A DNA stretch of 21,512 bases from UBA5972 sp964637875 (GCA_964637875.1 CAZWXK010000044.1:1-21512), one strand, 5' to 3'; positions 1 through 8,005 are shown, counted from the first letter of the stretch. The notes: generated by a model from the sequence alone, not told the origin. A program made the numbers and translations.

Positions 1-37
1 TCTCCTGGGCACCATATCTTCCGCCGTTTTCCTGCAT
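1..37 (-). CDS. Possible 5' end of a divergent gene, truncated by the window edge
   Basis: On the minus strand an ATG at 37-35 opens a frame that stays open to the window edge and reads MQENGGRYGAQE. A purine-rich stretch (GGAAAGG) lies about 4 bases upstream and could be its ribosome binding site. If real, the gene diverges from the histidine kinase at 262 and shares its upstream region. Twelve residues are too few to identify a family, and chance is a fair alternative. Confidence 0.2.
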   Translation of the reverse strand, partial: MQENGGRYGAQE

Positions 38-122
38 GACCCTTTCCCGGAACCGGGCCGGTCCTGCATGGCCCGGGGGTGCGGCCGCCAGCCGGCCCCG
101 CAAGCGCCCCGCGGGATGGTGC

Positions 123-145
123 GACCACAACAAAAGGTGGTCTTT
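123..145 (+). promoter_or_regulatory. Upstream copy of an 18-bp repeated motif, with a 6-bp inverted repeat
   Basis: CAACAAAAGGTGGTCTTT at 128-145 matches CAACAAATGGTGGTCTTT at 2306-2323 in 17 of 18 positions. Both copies sit in the non-coding stretch before a plus-strand gene (the histidine kinase and nrnC). This copy is also part of a perfect inverted repeat, GACCAC (123-128) and GTGGTC (137-142), with an 8-base spacer. The second copy lacks the left arm. A shared regulator site is the simplest reading; the rest of 38-261 shows only short GC-rich palindromes (CCCGG-AA-CCGGG at 46-57). Confidence 0.4.
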
Positions 146-261
146 GCCCTGTCGATACAGCGAACGGGCGATTATTCATTGCTTTTCCCGCGAACTCGTT
201 CATCATTCCCCGAACCTTGTTGTCCCGAACCACGGATGCACGCGATCGGCTGGGAAACATC

Positions 262-2298
262 ATGTTCCGACAATACAATCAGTCATCATGGCGAAATTTC
301 AGGATTTTTCTTGCGCTGATCGTGGTTGCCGTAACGGTTTTCCTTGCGCTGTCCTATGAGCGGATCGACACCCGGAGCTATCTGGCCGGCCTGCGCAGCG
401 ATCTTGCCCGCGAGGTGGGCATAATTCGTGCCAGGGTCGAGGGAACGATCAACGCCAACACCAATACCAGCAAGGCCTTTGCGGCGCTGCTTGCCGCGCA
501 CCCCGAAATGGAAACCGACCACCTGTCGCAGATATCGTCATTCCTGCTGAACGGCACGTCGCAACTGCGCGAGATTGCGGCCGCGCCCGACCTGGTGATC
601 CGTTTCGTCTATCCGCTCGAGGGAAACGAGGCTGCGCTGGGGCTGGATTTCCGCAAGACACCGTCGCAATACCCCGCCGTGAAAAAGGCGCTCGAACTTG
701 GCGGAACGGTCATCGCCGGGCCGCTTGCGCTGGTGCAGGGGGGAAAGGCCTTTATCATCCGCGAACCGGTCCCCTCGCAGGAACCCGGAAAACGGTGGTG
801 GGGAATCGTTTCGGGCGTTCTGGATTTCGACAGTTTCCTCAGGGCATCGGGTCTTTCCGTGGCCAGCCGGAATTTCGACATCGCCCTGCGGGGCGTTGAC
901 GGCACCGGCGCGCAAAGCGCGGTATTTCTGGGCAGGCCCGCCGTTTTCGCCGATGATCCCATTCTTGCCGACATCACCTTTCCGAACGGTTCGTGGCAAC
1001 TGGCGGTGGCGCCATCCGGGGGGTGGCCGGCACATGCGCCCGACTATCTGTGGGTGCGGGGATATTTCGCCGCTGCCGGCCTGCTGATGCTGGCCGTCAT
1101 CCTTGGGGCCACCTGGCTGGTTCAGAAACGGCAACAGGCCGAAACCCTGCTTGCCTCGGCGATCGAGGCAATCGACGCCGGTTTTGCCCTGTTCGACGCC
1201 GATGACCGACTGATCGCCTTCAACTCGAACTATCACGACCTGTACAAGGCAGCCGGCTGCGAGGTCACCCTGGGCACAAGTTTCATCCAGCTGCTGCGCA
1301 ACGGGCTGGAAAGACGGATATTCCCCGATGCCATCGGCCGCGAAAAGGAATGGCTGTCGGAACGCATGCGCGCCCACCGGCAGGAGCGGTCGTCCAGCCA
1401 GCAGCATCTTGCCAGCGGACGATGGATCAGGATCGAAGAGCGCCGGACACCCGACGGGGGCTCGGTCGGGATCAGGGTGGACATAACCGAACTGAAACAG
1501 GCGCAAGAGGCCGCCGAGGCCGCCAGTCGCGCCAAATCGGAATTCCTCAACACCATGACCCATGAGCTGCGCACACCGCTGACCGTGATCCTGGGATTCA
1601 CTCCGATCCTGTCGAATCTGGGCACGATGCCCTCGGTACGCGCCCTCCAGGCCCAGTTCGACCGCCCGGATCCCGATATCGACGCCATCAGGGCGGCCGT
1701 CGGGGCCGTGATCGAGGATATCTCGAAATTCGCCCGGACCATGGATCGCTCGGGCAAGCATCTCCTGTCGCTGGTCAACGACATCCTCGACCTGTCCAAG
1801 GCCGAGGCCGGCCGGATCGACATCACGCCGGCACCGCTCGACCTCGACAAGGCATTGTCGGCCGTTGTCGATCAGTTCGCGCCGGAGGCCCGGAAAAAGG
1901 GTGTCCGCCTGAGCTATCACACGCAAGCCCCGAAAATCTGGGCCGACGAGGTTCGCCTGCAACAGATTCTGGTCAACCTGGTCGGCAACGCGCTGAAATT
2001 CACCAGCAAGGGCGAGATCGAGATCACCGCCGCCGACGCGGGCGACATGGTCGAAATCCATGTACGCGACACCGGATGCGGCATTCCTGCGGACGCCATC
2101 GACAAGATCTTTGCGACCTTTACCCAGATCGATACATCCGACACCCGCAAGGCCGCCGGAACCGGCCTGGGGCTGGCCATCACGAAAAAGCTGGTGACGC
2201 TGCATGGCGGCACCATCCGGGTCGAATCGACGCCCGGCAAGGGCAGTACCTTTGTCTTTACCATGCCCAAACCGCCCGGGCCGCCCGCATCGGCATGA
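262..2298 (+). CDS. Membrane sensor histidine kinase (CHASE-like sensor, PAS, HisKA, HATPase)
   Basis: Product of 678 aa. The frame is open upstream to 79, but the ATG at 262 has GGGAAA in front of it and starts just before a transmembrane helix (about residues 12-30), so I chose it. An extracytoplasmic region resembling CHASE (FVYPLEGNEAALGLDFR) follows, then a second helix near residues 275-295, a PAS-like segment (GFALFDADDRLIAFNS), and the kinase core. Kinase motifs: H-box HELRTPL with phospho-accepting His434, N-box NLVGNALKF near 572-580, DTGCGIP at 603-609 and GTGLGL at 633-638. All ATP-binding motifs look intact, so it should be an active autokinase. The distance from His434 to the SGKHLL segment (497) is about 25 residues longer than usual, which suggests a lengthened dimerisation hairpin. 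There is no receiver domain and no response regulator beside it, so its partner and signal are unknown. Confidence 0.9.
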   Translation: MFRQYNQSSWRNFRIFLALIVVAVTVFLALSYERIDTRSYLAGLRSDLAREVGIIRARVEGTINANTNTSKAFAALLAAHPEMETDHLSQISSFLLNGTSQLREIAAAPDLVIRFVYPLEGNEAALGLDFRKTPSQYPAVKKALELGGTVIAGPLALVQGGKAFIIREPVPSQEPGKRWWGIVSGVLDFDSFLRASGLSVASRNFDIALRGVDGTGAQSAVFLGRPAVFADDPILADITFPNGSWQLAVAPSGGWPAHAPDYLWVRGYFAAAGLLMLAVILGATWLVQKRQQAETLLASAIEAIDAGFALFDADDRLIAFNSNYHDLYKAAGCEVTLGTSFIQLLRNGLERRIFPDAIGREKEWLSERMRAHRQERSSSQQHLASGRWIRIEERRTPDGGSVGIRVDITELKQAQEAAEAASRAKSEFLNTMTHELRTPLTVILGFTPILSNLGTMPSVRALQAQFDRPDPDIDAIRAAVGAVIEDISKFARTMDRSGKHLLSLVNDILDLSKAEAGRIDITPAPLDLDKALSAVVDQFAPEARKKGVRLSYHTQAPKIWADEVRLQQILVNLVGNALKFTSKGEIEITAADAGDMVEIHVRDTGCGIPADAIDKIFATFTQIDTSDTRKAAGTGLGLAITKKLVTLHGGTIRVESTPGKGSTFVFTMPKPPGPPASA

Positions 2299-2305
2299 TC
2301 CCGCC

Positions 2306-2323
2306 CAACAAATGGTGGTCTTT
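2306..2323 (+). promoter_or_regulatory. Second copy of the 18-bp motif, upstream of nrnC
   Basis: This copy lies 8 bases after the histidine kinase stop and about 100 bases before the nrnC start. It differs from the copy at 128-145 by one base. An AT-rich patch (CTAAATACT, about 2338-2346) follows it and could hold a -10 element, but I see no clear -35. The 124-base spacer 2299-2422 is the likely promoter region of the nrnC-kdsD-lptCAB operon. Confidence 0.4.
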
Positions 2324-2422
2324 CCGCGCGCACGGGACTAAATACTTGCGCAAACCGGCGCGGGGTTCCGGCGTGCACTTCCTGCCCCCCTCGCCGCCGC
2401 CGACAGACAAACGGAACCGCGC

Positions 2423-3034
2423 ATGGCAAACCACCTGTACAAGAACGACCTGCCCGACGGGCTGAACCTGGGCCCGGTCGTGGCAATCGATTGTGAAACC
2501 ATGGGGCTGAACCCCCATCGCGACCGTCTGTGCCTGGTGCAGATGTCAGGCGGTGACGGCAATGCCCATCTTGTGCAGATCTCGCAGGATCAGACCGCGG
2601 CGCCCAATCTCGAACGCATGCTGGCCGATCCCGATGTGTTGAAGCTGTTCCATTTCGGCCGTTTCGACATTGCCGTGCTGCTGCATCGTTTCGGCGTGCT
2701 GGCCGCACCCGTCTATTGCACCAAGATCGCCAGCAAGCTGGTGCGCACCTATACCGATCGTCACGGCCTGAAATATCTGTTGCAGGAACTGTTGCAGGTG
2801 GACATCTCGAAACAGCAGCAAAGCAGCGACTGGGGCGCAGCCCGGCTGACCGAGGCTCAGCTTGGCTATGCCGCCTCGGATGTGCTGTATCTGCACCGAC
2901 TCCGCGACGAGCTCGACCGCCGCCTTGAACGCGAAGGACGGCGCGATCTGGCGCAGGCCTGTTTCGATTTCCTGCCGCATCGGGCACGCCTTGATCTGGA
3001 GGGCTGGCCAGATATCGACATTTTCGCACATTGA
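2423..3034 (+). CDS. nrnC: NrnC-type 3'-5' exoribonuclease (nanoRNase; usually annotated 'ribonuclease D')
   Basis: Product of 203 aa. It contains only the DEDDy exonuclease domain, with no HRDC domains; true RNase D is about 370 aa. Exo I is IDCET (Asp23, Glu25), Exo II is HFGRFD (Asp82) and Exo III is YAASD (Tyr149, Asp153). Segments such as GLNPHRDRLC, TKIASKLVRTYTDRHGLK, SKQQQSSDW and the WPDIDIFAH tail match my memory of alphaproteobacterial NrnC (Bartonella, Brucella), which degrades very short RNAs down to mononucleotides and stands in for oligoribonuclease. It begins a run of closely spaced plus-strand genes. Its stop lies 10 bases before kdsD, and the kdsD ribosome binding site overlaps its end. 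Confidence 0.92.
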   Translation: MANHLYKNDLPDGLNLGPVVAIDCETMGLNPHRDRLCLVQMSGGDGNAHLVQISQDQTAAPNLERMLADPDVLKLFHFGRFDIAVLLHRFGVLAAPVYCTKIASKLVRTYTDRHGLKYLLQELLQVDISKQQQSSDWGAARLTEAQLGYAASDVLYLHRLRDELDRRLEREGRRDLAQACFDFLPHRARLDLEGWPDIDIFAH

Positions 3035-3044
3035 AGGGCAGATC

Positions 3045-4019
3045 ATGGGCCTGACCGCAGAACAATCGGAATCGCTGGAAACCGGGCGCCGCGTCATCGC
3101 GCGCGAGGCCGAGGCCCTGACCCAGCTGCGGGACGCGCTGGACGGCGGGTTTACCCAGGCGGTCGATCTGCTGCTGGCCGCCAGGGGCCGGGTGATCGTC
3201 TCGGGCATGGGCAAATCGGGCCATATCGCACGCAAGATAGCGGCGACACTGGCCTCGACCGGTACACCGGCCCATTTCGTCCACCCGGCCGAGGCCAGCC
3301 ATGGCGACCTGGGCATGATGGCCCAGGGAGATGTCACGCTGGTGCTGTCGAATTCGGGCGAAACACCCGAGCTGGCCCACCTGATCGCCTATACCCGCCG
3401 CTTTCGCATCCCCATGATCGGGGTGGCCGGCCGGGCTGGCAGTACCCTGTTGCGACAATCCGATGTCGCGATCCTGCTGCCATCGGCGCCCGAGGCCTGT
3501 GACAACGGTATCGTTCCCACCACATCGACCACGATGACGCTTGCGCTGGGCGACGCGCTGGCAATCGCGTTGATGGAGCGGCGCCGTTTCACCCCCGAAA
3601 ATTTCCGCCTGTTCCACCCCGGCGGGAAACTGGGCGCACAGCTTTCCCGGGTCGAGGACCTGATGCACAGCGGCGACGCCCTGCCCCTGATCGCCCCCGA
3701 TACCCCGATGAGCGAAACCCTGCTCGTCATCAGTCAAAAGGGTTTCGGCGTTGCCGGCGTCATCGATCGTGGCCGCCTTGTCGGGGTCATCACCGATGGC
3801 GACCTGCGCCGCCACATGCAGGGCCTGCTGGACATGCGTGCCGAACAGGTGATGACACGCAGTCCGCTGACCACGACCCCGGACACCCTTGCCGAAGAGG
3901 CCCTGGCCCTGATGAACGAGCGCAAGGTCACGACCCTGTTCGTATGCGCGCCCGATTCGCCTGCCCAGCTGCGCGGTATCCTGCACATCCACGATTGCCT
4001 GCGGGCCGGGCTGGGCTAG
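3045..4019 (+). CDS. kdsD: D-arabinose-5-phosphate isomerase (KdsD/KpsF family)
   Basis: Product of 324 aa, close to the 328 aa of E. coli KdsD. It converts ribulose 5-phosphate to arabinose 5-phosphate, the precursor of Kdo for LPS and some capsules. The N-terminal SIS sugar-isomerase domain has GMGKSGH (54-60), HPAEASHGD (80-88) and SNSGET (102-107). HPGGKLG (191-197) carries the expected active-site His. Two CBS domains fill about 203-324 (GVITDGDLRRH in the first). The ATG at 3045 is preceded by AAGGG, which overlaps the nrnC stop. The TAG stop directly touches the ATG of lptC. Sequence alone does not separate KdsD from the capsule-specific KpsF; the lpt context favours KdsD. Confidence 0.93.
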   Translation: MGLTAEQSESLETGRRVIAREAEALTQLRDALDGGFTQAVDLLLAARGRVIVSGMGKSGHIARKIAATLASTGTPAHFVHPAEASHGDLGMMAQGDVTLVLSNSGETPELAHLIAYTRRFRIPMIGVAGRAGSTLLRQSDVAILLPSAPEACDNGIVPTTSTTMTLALGDALAIALMERRRFTPENFRLFHPGGKLGAQLSRVEDLMHSGDALPLIAPDTPMSETLLVISQKGFGVAGVIDRGRLVGVITDGDLRRHMQGLLDMRAEQVMTRSPLTTTPDTLAEEALALMNERKVTTLFVCAPDSPAQLRGILHIHDCLRAGLG

Positions 4020-4637
4020 ATGACCGGCGCGGGCAACAACCTGTACTCGCGGTTCGTGGCCTGGACCAAGATCATCCTGCCGCTGGCGGCGCTGGCAATC
4101 CTCAGCTCGCTCTTTCTGTTCTCGCGCAGCTTCGACCCCAGCAAGGGCGCACAGCTTTTCAACGGGAACCTTGCCGAATTCGCGCGCAAGCAACGTATCA
4201 CGGCCCCCCGTTTTGCCGGCATGACCAGCGATGGCGTGGCGATACGGATTTCCGCGCGCGAGGCCAGCCCGCGTGATTCCGGCAGTTCGGTTGTCGATGC
4301 CACCGATCTGCGCGCCAACATAAATCTTCCGAATGGCGATACCGTTGACGTGATTGCCGCCAGCGGCGCGGTCGAGCCCCTTGAAAACCGCGCCCTCCTG
4401 ACCGGGGGGATCACGCTGAGCACCTCGTTCGGGATTACCGCGAAAACGCGTGGGCTGATCTTTGCCCTCGACAGGCTCGACATCCGCAGCCAGGGCAGGA
4501 TCGAGGCCATGACCCCCCGATCCGACATCACTGCCGGCCAATTCGAACTGCGCCTTGACGACCGGCAGAAAACGGGAAAACCCCGCGGTTACGTTCTGGT
4601 ATTCAAAGATGGCGTCAGGATGGTATACAGGCCCTGA
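4020..4637 (+). CDS. lptC: LPS export protein LptC
   Basis: Product of 205 aa. LptC is an inner-membrane bitopic protein that links the LptBFG transporter to periplasmic LptA. A short cytoplasmic N-terminus is followed by one transmembrane helix (about 17-35) and a periplasmic beta-rich domain. Sequence conservation in this family is low, so the call rests on topology, length and position: between kdsD and lptA-lptB. It starts on the base after the kdsD stop (TAG-ATG), so translation is probably coupled. Ends 19 bases before lptA. Confidence 0.88.
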   Translation: MTGAGNNLYSRFVAWTKIILPLAALAILSSLFLFSRSFDPSKGAQLFNGNLAEFARKQRITAPRFAGMTSDGVAIRISAREASPRDSGSSVVDATDLRANINLPNGDTVDVIAASGAVEPLENRALLTGGITLSTSFGITAKTRGLIFALDRLDIRSQGRIEAMTPRSDITAGQFELRLDDRQKTGKPRGYVLVFKDGVRMVYRP

Positions 4638-4656
4638 AACCCGAGGGCAGACCACC

Positions 4657-5169
4657 ATGCACCGTATTCAAAGACTTGTCGCTGGCGTGTCGATCGCCAT
4701 TGCGCCCGTGGCCCTGGCGGTCGCGGTGGCGCAAACGACCGTCCCCTTCGGATCGGTCGCCTATGACCCCAAAAAGCCGATCGAGATCGTTTCCGACAGC
4801 TTTACCCTGAATCAGACCGACGGCCGCGCCACATTCGTGGGCAGCGTCGTCGCCGGACAGGGCGATCTGCGCCTTTCCGCCGACAGGATCATTGTCGAAT
4901 ACGACACCGCCCACGGCGCAAAAGGCGGCAAGATCAACCGCCTTGTCGCCGATGGCAAGGTTGCCCTGGTCAGCGGACCCCAACAGGCAGGGGCCGATCG
5001 CGCCGTCTATCAGGTCGATGCGGGCAAGATCACGCTCGAGGGCAACGTTCTTGTCACCCAGGGCAAGAATGCCCTTTCGGGGCAAAAGGCCACGATCGAC
5101 CTGGCGTCGGGTTCGGCCCGTATCGAGGGTCGGGTAAAAACCATCTTTTCGACCGGGGGCGGCAACTGA
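4657..5169 (+). CDS. lptA: Periplasmic LPS-bridge protein LptA (OstA-like)
   Basis: Product of 170 aa. The first 26 residues form a signal peptide (basic HRIQR, then a hydrophobic Ala/Val-rich stretch ending AVAVAQ). The mature part shows the LptA/OstA pattern: PIEIVSDSFTLNQTDGRATFVGSV, RLSADRIIVEY, and repeated beta-strand turns ending DLASGSARIEGRVKTIF. It should polymerise into the periplasmic bridge that carries LPS from LptC to LptD. I chose the ATG at 4657 over an upstream in-frame ATG at 4555 because it begins the signal peptide and GAGGGCAG lies before it. Its stop overlaps the lptB start by one base (TGATG). Confidence 0.92.
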   Translation: MHRIQRLVAGVSIAIAPVALAVAVAQTTVPFGSVAYDPKKPIEIVSDSFTLNQTDGRATFVGSVVAGQGDLRLSADRIIVEYDTAHGAKGGKINRLVADGKVALVSGPQQAGADRAVYQVDAGKITLEGNVLVTQGKNALSGQKATIDLASGSARIEGRVKTIFSTGGGN

Positions 5170-5924
5170 TGGCTGCCAGGCTGGAACTGTCGCCGGCCGA
5201 TGGCGGGCTCAGGGTGCGCAACCTCGGCAAGAGCTACAAGCGCCGGCGCGTCATCCATGACGTCTCGATGGATCTGAACCGGGGCGAGGTCGTCGCCCTT
5301 CTTGGCCCCAACGGCGCCGGCAAGACCACCTGTTTCTATGCCATTGCCGGCCTGGTCACACCCGAGGTCGGCTCGGTCTTTGTCGACGGGCGCGATGTCA
5401 CGCTCTTGCCCATGTACCGTCGGGCGCGCCTTGGCATCGGCTATCTGCCCCAGGAGGCATCGATCTTTCGCGGTCTTTCGGTCGAAGACAACATCATGGC
5501 AATCCTCGAACATTGGGTGGATGACGTGAAATCGCGTCACGAACGGCTGGAGGAGCTGCTGGGAGAATTCTCGATCGGCCATCTGCGCCGGGCATCTGCC
5601 CTGTCGCTGTCGGGCGGTGAAAGGCGGCGCGTGGAAATTGCCCGCTGTCTGGCCAGCGACCCGAAATATGTCCTCCTGGACGAGCCCTTTGCCGGGGTCG
5701 ATCCGATCGCCGTGTCCGACATCCGCAAACTGGTCGCCCAGCTCAAGAATCGCGGTATCGGCGTGCTGATCACCGACCACAATGTGCGTGAAACCCTGGG
5801 TATCGTCGATCGGGCCTATATCCTGCACGAAGGCCACCTGCTGATGAGCGGCACCGCCGATGAGGTGGTACGGGACGAAACCGTAAGGCGCGTCTATCTT
5901 GGCCAGAACTTCAGAATCATCTGA
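5169..5924 (+). CDS. lptB: LPS export ABC transporter ATPase LptB
   Basis: Product of 251 aa, the usual LptB length. It is the cytoplasmic ATPase that drives LPS extraction by LptFG. Walker A GPNGAGKT is at 46-53, the Q-loop within LPQEASIF (93-100), signature LSGGE at 147-151, Walker B YVLLDE at 167-172 and the switch His at 204 (TDHNVRETL). FAGVDPIAV and LITDHNVRE are characteristic of LptB among ABC ATPases. lptF and lptG are not in the window, which is normal for this group. Confidence 0.96.
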   Translation: MAARLELSPADGGLRVRNLGKSYKRRRVIHDVSMDLNRGEVVALLGPNGAGKTTCFYAIAGLVTPEVGSVFVDGRDVTLLPMYRRARLGIGYLPQEASIFRGLSVEDNIMAILEHWVDDVKSRHERLEELLGEFSIGHLRRASALSLSGGERRRVEIARCLASDPKYVLLDEPFAGVDPIAVSDIRKLVAQLKNRGIGVLITDHNVRETLGIVDRAYILHEGHLLMSGTADEVVRDETVRRVYLGQNFRII

Positions 5925-5933
5925 GCCGGGCAG

Positions 5934-7253
5934 ATGAAACACGCCATGGAACCGGCACTGACCGTTCGGCTGAGCCAGCGCCTCAACCTGACACCGGCCC
6001 TCAGGGCTTCTCTGAACATCCTGCGCATGAACCAGCTTGAGCTGGCAGAACTCATTCAGGCCGAACTGGCCGAAAATCCGCTGCTCGTGGCCGAAAACCA
6101 TCCCGAAAACCATCCGGGCCCGCCAACCCCTTCCATGCGCGGCATGGGCGACGCGGCGCTGGATCGGATCATGCATCAACAGGGGCTGGTCGAACAGCTG
6201 CGCGCGCAGATCGGCATGACTCGCGCAAACGCACTCACGCGCGACATCGCGCTGTTCCTGGCCGGGGATCTGACCGACGAGGGCTATCTTTCCGACAGCG
6301 ACGCCAAGCTGGCCGAGATGCTGAAAGTGCCGCTTGAACAGCTGCGCGAGGGCATCCGCCTGCTGCAATCCTGCGAGCCCACGGGAATAGGCGCGCGCAA
6401 TCTCCGCGAATGTCTGGATCTGCAACTGGCGGCGCTGGGCCAGGACGCGCAGACAAGGGCCGCGATCCTCGACAATCTCGGGCTTTTTGCGCGCCGCGAC
6501 TGGGCGGGCCTTGCGCATGTAACCGGCCTGCCCCAATCGACGCTGCGAAAAAAGGCGCGCCTGCTGGCCGCCCTTGACCCGCATCCCGGACGCACGGCAC
6601 AGCCCGAGCCGGTGGAATATCTGCGCGCCGACCTCAGGATCGATGTCGGCCCCGACGGCATGTGGAGGGTCGAGCTGGCCGACAGCGATCTGCCCGCGCT
6701 GCGAATCGACGACGCGTTGCTTGCGCGCGCCGATGGACAGGATCGCGAAACCGCCCGCTATCTGCGCGACAAGGCCCGCCAGGCCCAGGACCTGATCAAT
6801 GCCATGGCGGCCCGCGGCAAGACCCTCTTGCGTGTGGGCGAAGCGATATTGCACCATCAGCACCGTTTTTTCGCCCAGGGCGGGGATCACCTGATACCGT
6901 TCACCCAGCGCGCCCTTGCCGAGCGCCTGGGCCTGCATCCCTCGACCATTGCGCGCGCCATTGCGGGCAAGGCAATCGAATCGCCCCACGGCCTGCACCC
7001 CGTGCGGTTTTTCTTTCCCTCGTCGGTCAGTGGCGTCAATGATGCGGACGCCCTGTCGTCATTTGCCGTGCAACAGCAGATTCGGCGTCTGATCGGGCGG
7101 GAAACCGCCGAAACCGTGTTGTCCGATGCCCGCATCGCGATACTTCTGCGGGAAAGCGGTGTTGACATAGCACGCCGTACTGTAGCCAAATACAGACAAT
7201 GCCTGAAGATCCCGTCGTCAGTTCAGCGTCGCAAGTCAAAGAAGATTCTTTGA
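5934..7253 (+). CDS. rpoN: RNA polymerase sigma-54 factor RpoN
   Basis: Product of 439 aa, somewhat shorter than the 477 aa of E. coli RpoN. Region I is visible at about 8-50 (LSQRLNLTPALRASLNILRM, ELAENPLL). The DNA-binding helix-turn-helix is near 323-365 (AERLGLHPSTIARAIAGKA, then SPHGLHPVRFFFPSS). The RpoN box ARRTVAKYR occupies 413-421. All functional regions are present, so it should support activator-dependent transcription at GG/GC promoters. The start is either 5934 or the in-frame ATG at 5946; region I begins only after the second. It starts 9 bases after lptB, so it is probably co-transcribed, and is followed by hpf and ptsN, the common proteobacterial arrangement. Confidence 0.95.
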   Translation: MKHAMEPALTVRLSQRLNLTPALRASLNILRMNQLELAELIQAELAENPLLVAENHPENHPGPPTPSMRGMGDAALDRIMHQQGLVEQLRAQIGMTRANALTRDIALFLAGDLTDEGYLSDSDAKLAEMLKVPLEQLREGIRLLQSCEPTGIGARNLRECLDLQLAALGQDAQTRAAILDNLGLFARRDWAGLAHVTGLPQSTLRKKARLLAALDPHPGRTAQPEPVEYLRADLRIDVGPDGMWRVELADSDLPALRIDDALLARADGQDRETARYLRDKARQAQDLINAMAARGKTLLRVGEAILHHQHRFFAQGGDHLIPFTQRALAERLGLHPSTIARAIAGKAIESPHGLHPVRFFFPSSVSGVNDADALSSFAVQQQIRRLIGRETAETVLSDARIAILLRESGVDIARRTVAKYRQCLKIPSSVQRRKSKKIL

Positions 7254-7303
7254 GCGCGCTTCCCTGTTGCCAGACAAGTGACGACAACGGCAAGACTGCA
7301 CGG

Positions 7304-7349
7304 ATTCCCGTTGGAATCCCGGATCTCGGGCATTCCCGTAAAATTCCCG
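7304..7349 (+). repeat. Four ATTCCCG-type direct repeats in the hpf leader
   Basis: ATTCCCG occurs at 7304-7310, 7332-7338 and 7343-7349, and AATCCCG at 7315-7321. The copies form two pairs, each with 11 bases between starts, and the pairs start 28 bases apart. Eleven bases is about one helical turn, so a protein binding one face of the DNA could contact both members of a pair. The array ends about 20 bases before the hpf start and just before its ribosome binding site, so it could act as an operator or in the mRNA. The rest of 7254-7368 shows GATTCC/GGAATC arms overlapping the first pair. Confidence 0.5.
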
Positions 7350-7368
7350 ATCAAAGAAGGAGAAAACC

Positions 7369-7947
7369 ATGCGTTACCAGGTGAGCGGCAAGCAGATCGA
7401 CATCGGCGAGGCCCTGCGCGAGCATGTGGAAACCACCCTTGGCGAGGCCGTCAGAAAATACGCCGAACGCCCAACCGATGCGAATGTGGTTTTTTCCCGC
7501 GATTCCTCGGCCTTCATCTGCGAGATCACGGTACATCTTTCGACCGGCCTGACCAGCCAGGCCAAGGGCCGTGCCTTCGAGATCTACGAAGCCTTCGATG
7601 ATTGCTGTGAAAAGATCGAAAAGCAGATGCGCCGCTACAAGCGCCGCCTCAAGGACCACCACAAGAATCGCGAAGAGCCGATCGAATCGCTCGTCGCCCC
7701 GGCCTATGTTCTGGCCGGATCCGCCGAACAGGACGATGATTCCGAGCCCGATTCGCTCCAGCCCGTGATCATCGCCGAGATGGAAGCCAGGATAAAAACC
7801 CTGTCGGTTGGCGAAGCCGTGATGCAGATGGAGCTTGATAATGCCCCTGTTCTCGTGTTCAAGAATGCCGGCAACAACGGACTGAACGTGGTCTACCGGC
7901 GCGATGACGGAAATATCGGCTGGATAGATCCCACGATCGGCGCCTGA
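7369..7947 (+). CDS. hpf: Ribosome hibernation promoting factor, long form
   Basis: Product of 192 aa. The N-terminal S30AE/RaiA domain (about 2-105) begins YQVSGKQIDIGEALREHVE and ends in a basic helix (MRRYKRRLKDHHK) expected to contact rRNA. A linker of about 25 residues (acidic DDDSEPDS at 122-129) leads to the C-terminal dimerisation domain (about 132-188: PVIIAE, KTLSVGEAVMQM, NVVYRRDDGNIGWIDP). Long HPF dimerises ribosomes into inactive 100S particles in stationary phase or starvation. A strong ribosome binding site, AAGGAG, lies 6 bases before the ATG. It sits between rpoN and ptsN, with 115 bases of leader after rpoN that hold the ATTCCCG repeats. Confidence 0.95.
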   Translation: MRYQVSGKQIDIGEALREHVETTLGEAVRKYAERPTDANVVFSRDSSAFICEITVHLSTGLTSQAKGRAFEIYEAFDDCCEKIEKQMRRYKRRLKDHHKNREEPIESLVAPAYVLAGSAEQDDDSEPDSLQPVIIAEMEARIKTLSVGEAVMQMELDNAPVLVFKNAGNNGLNVVYRRDDGNIGWIDPTIGA

Positions 7948-7983
7948 GTTGCCTGCGGCGGAAATGCCGTAACAGCGAATCAC

Positions 7984-8005
7984 GGGGGCGGGCCCCCTCG
8001 CCCCC
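7984..8005 (+). other. GC-rich stem-loop between hpf and ptsN
   Basis: GGGGGCG (7984-7990) and CGCCCCC (7999-8005) form a perfect 7-bp stem with an 8-base loop. An alternative stem, GGGGG-CGGG-CCCCC, is possible at 7984-7997. No T-run follows, so it is not a classical terminator. It may protect the hpf mRNA 3' end or reduce read-through into ptsN. Confidence 0.45.

Noticed and set aside
79..261. N-terminal extension of the histidine kinase in the same frame
   Set aside because: The extension encodes Pro/Arg-rich sequence without a signal or domain, and a good start with GGGAAA lies at 262 directly before the first membrane helix.
1917..4658. A very long open frame on the minus strand opposite the kinase, nrnC, kdsD and lptC
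   Set aside because: It lies antisense to four recognisable genes, and its translation is low-complexity (Gly, Gln, Asp and Arg rich) with no family motif. Such frames arise from GC-rich codon usage. The same applies to minus-strand frames at 538-2205, 5010-6998 and 20059-21138 and to the plus-strand frame at 14624-15877.
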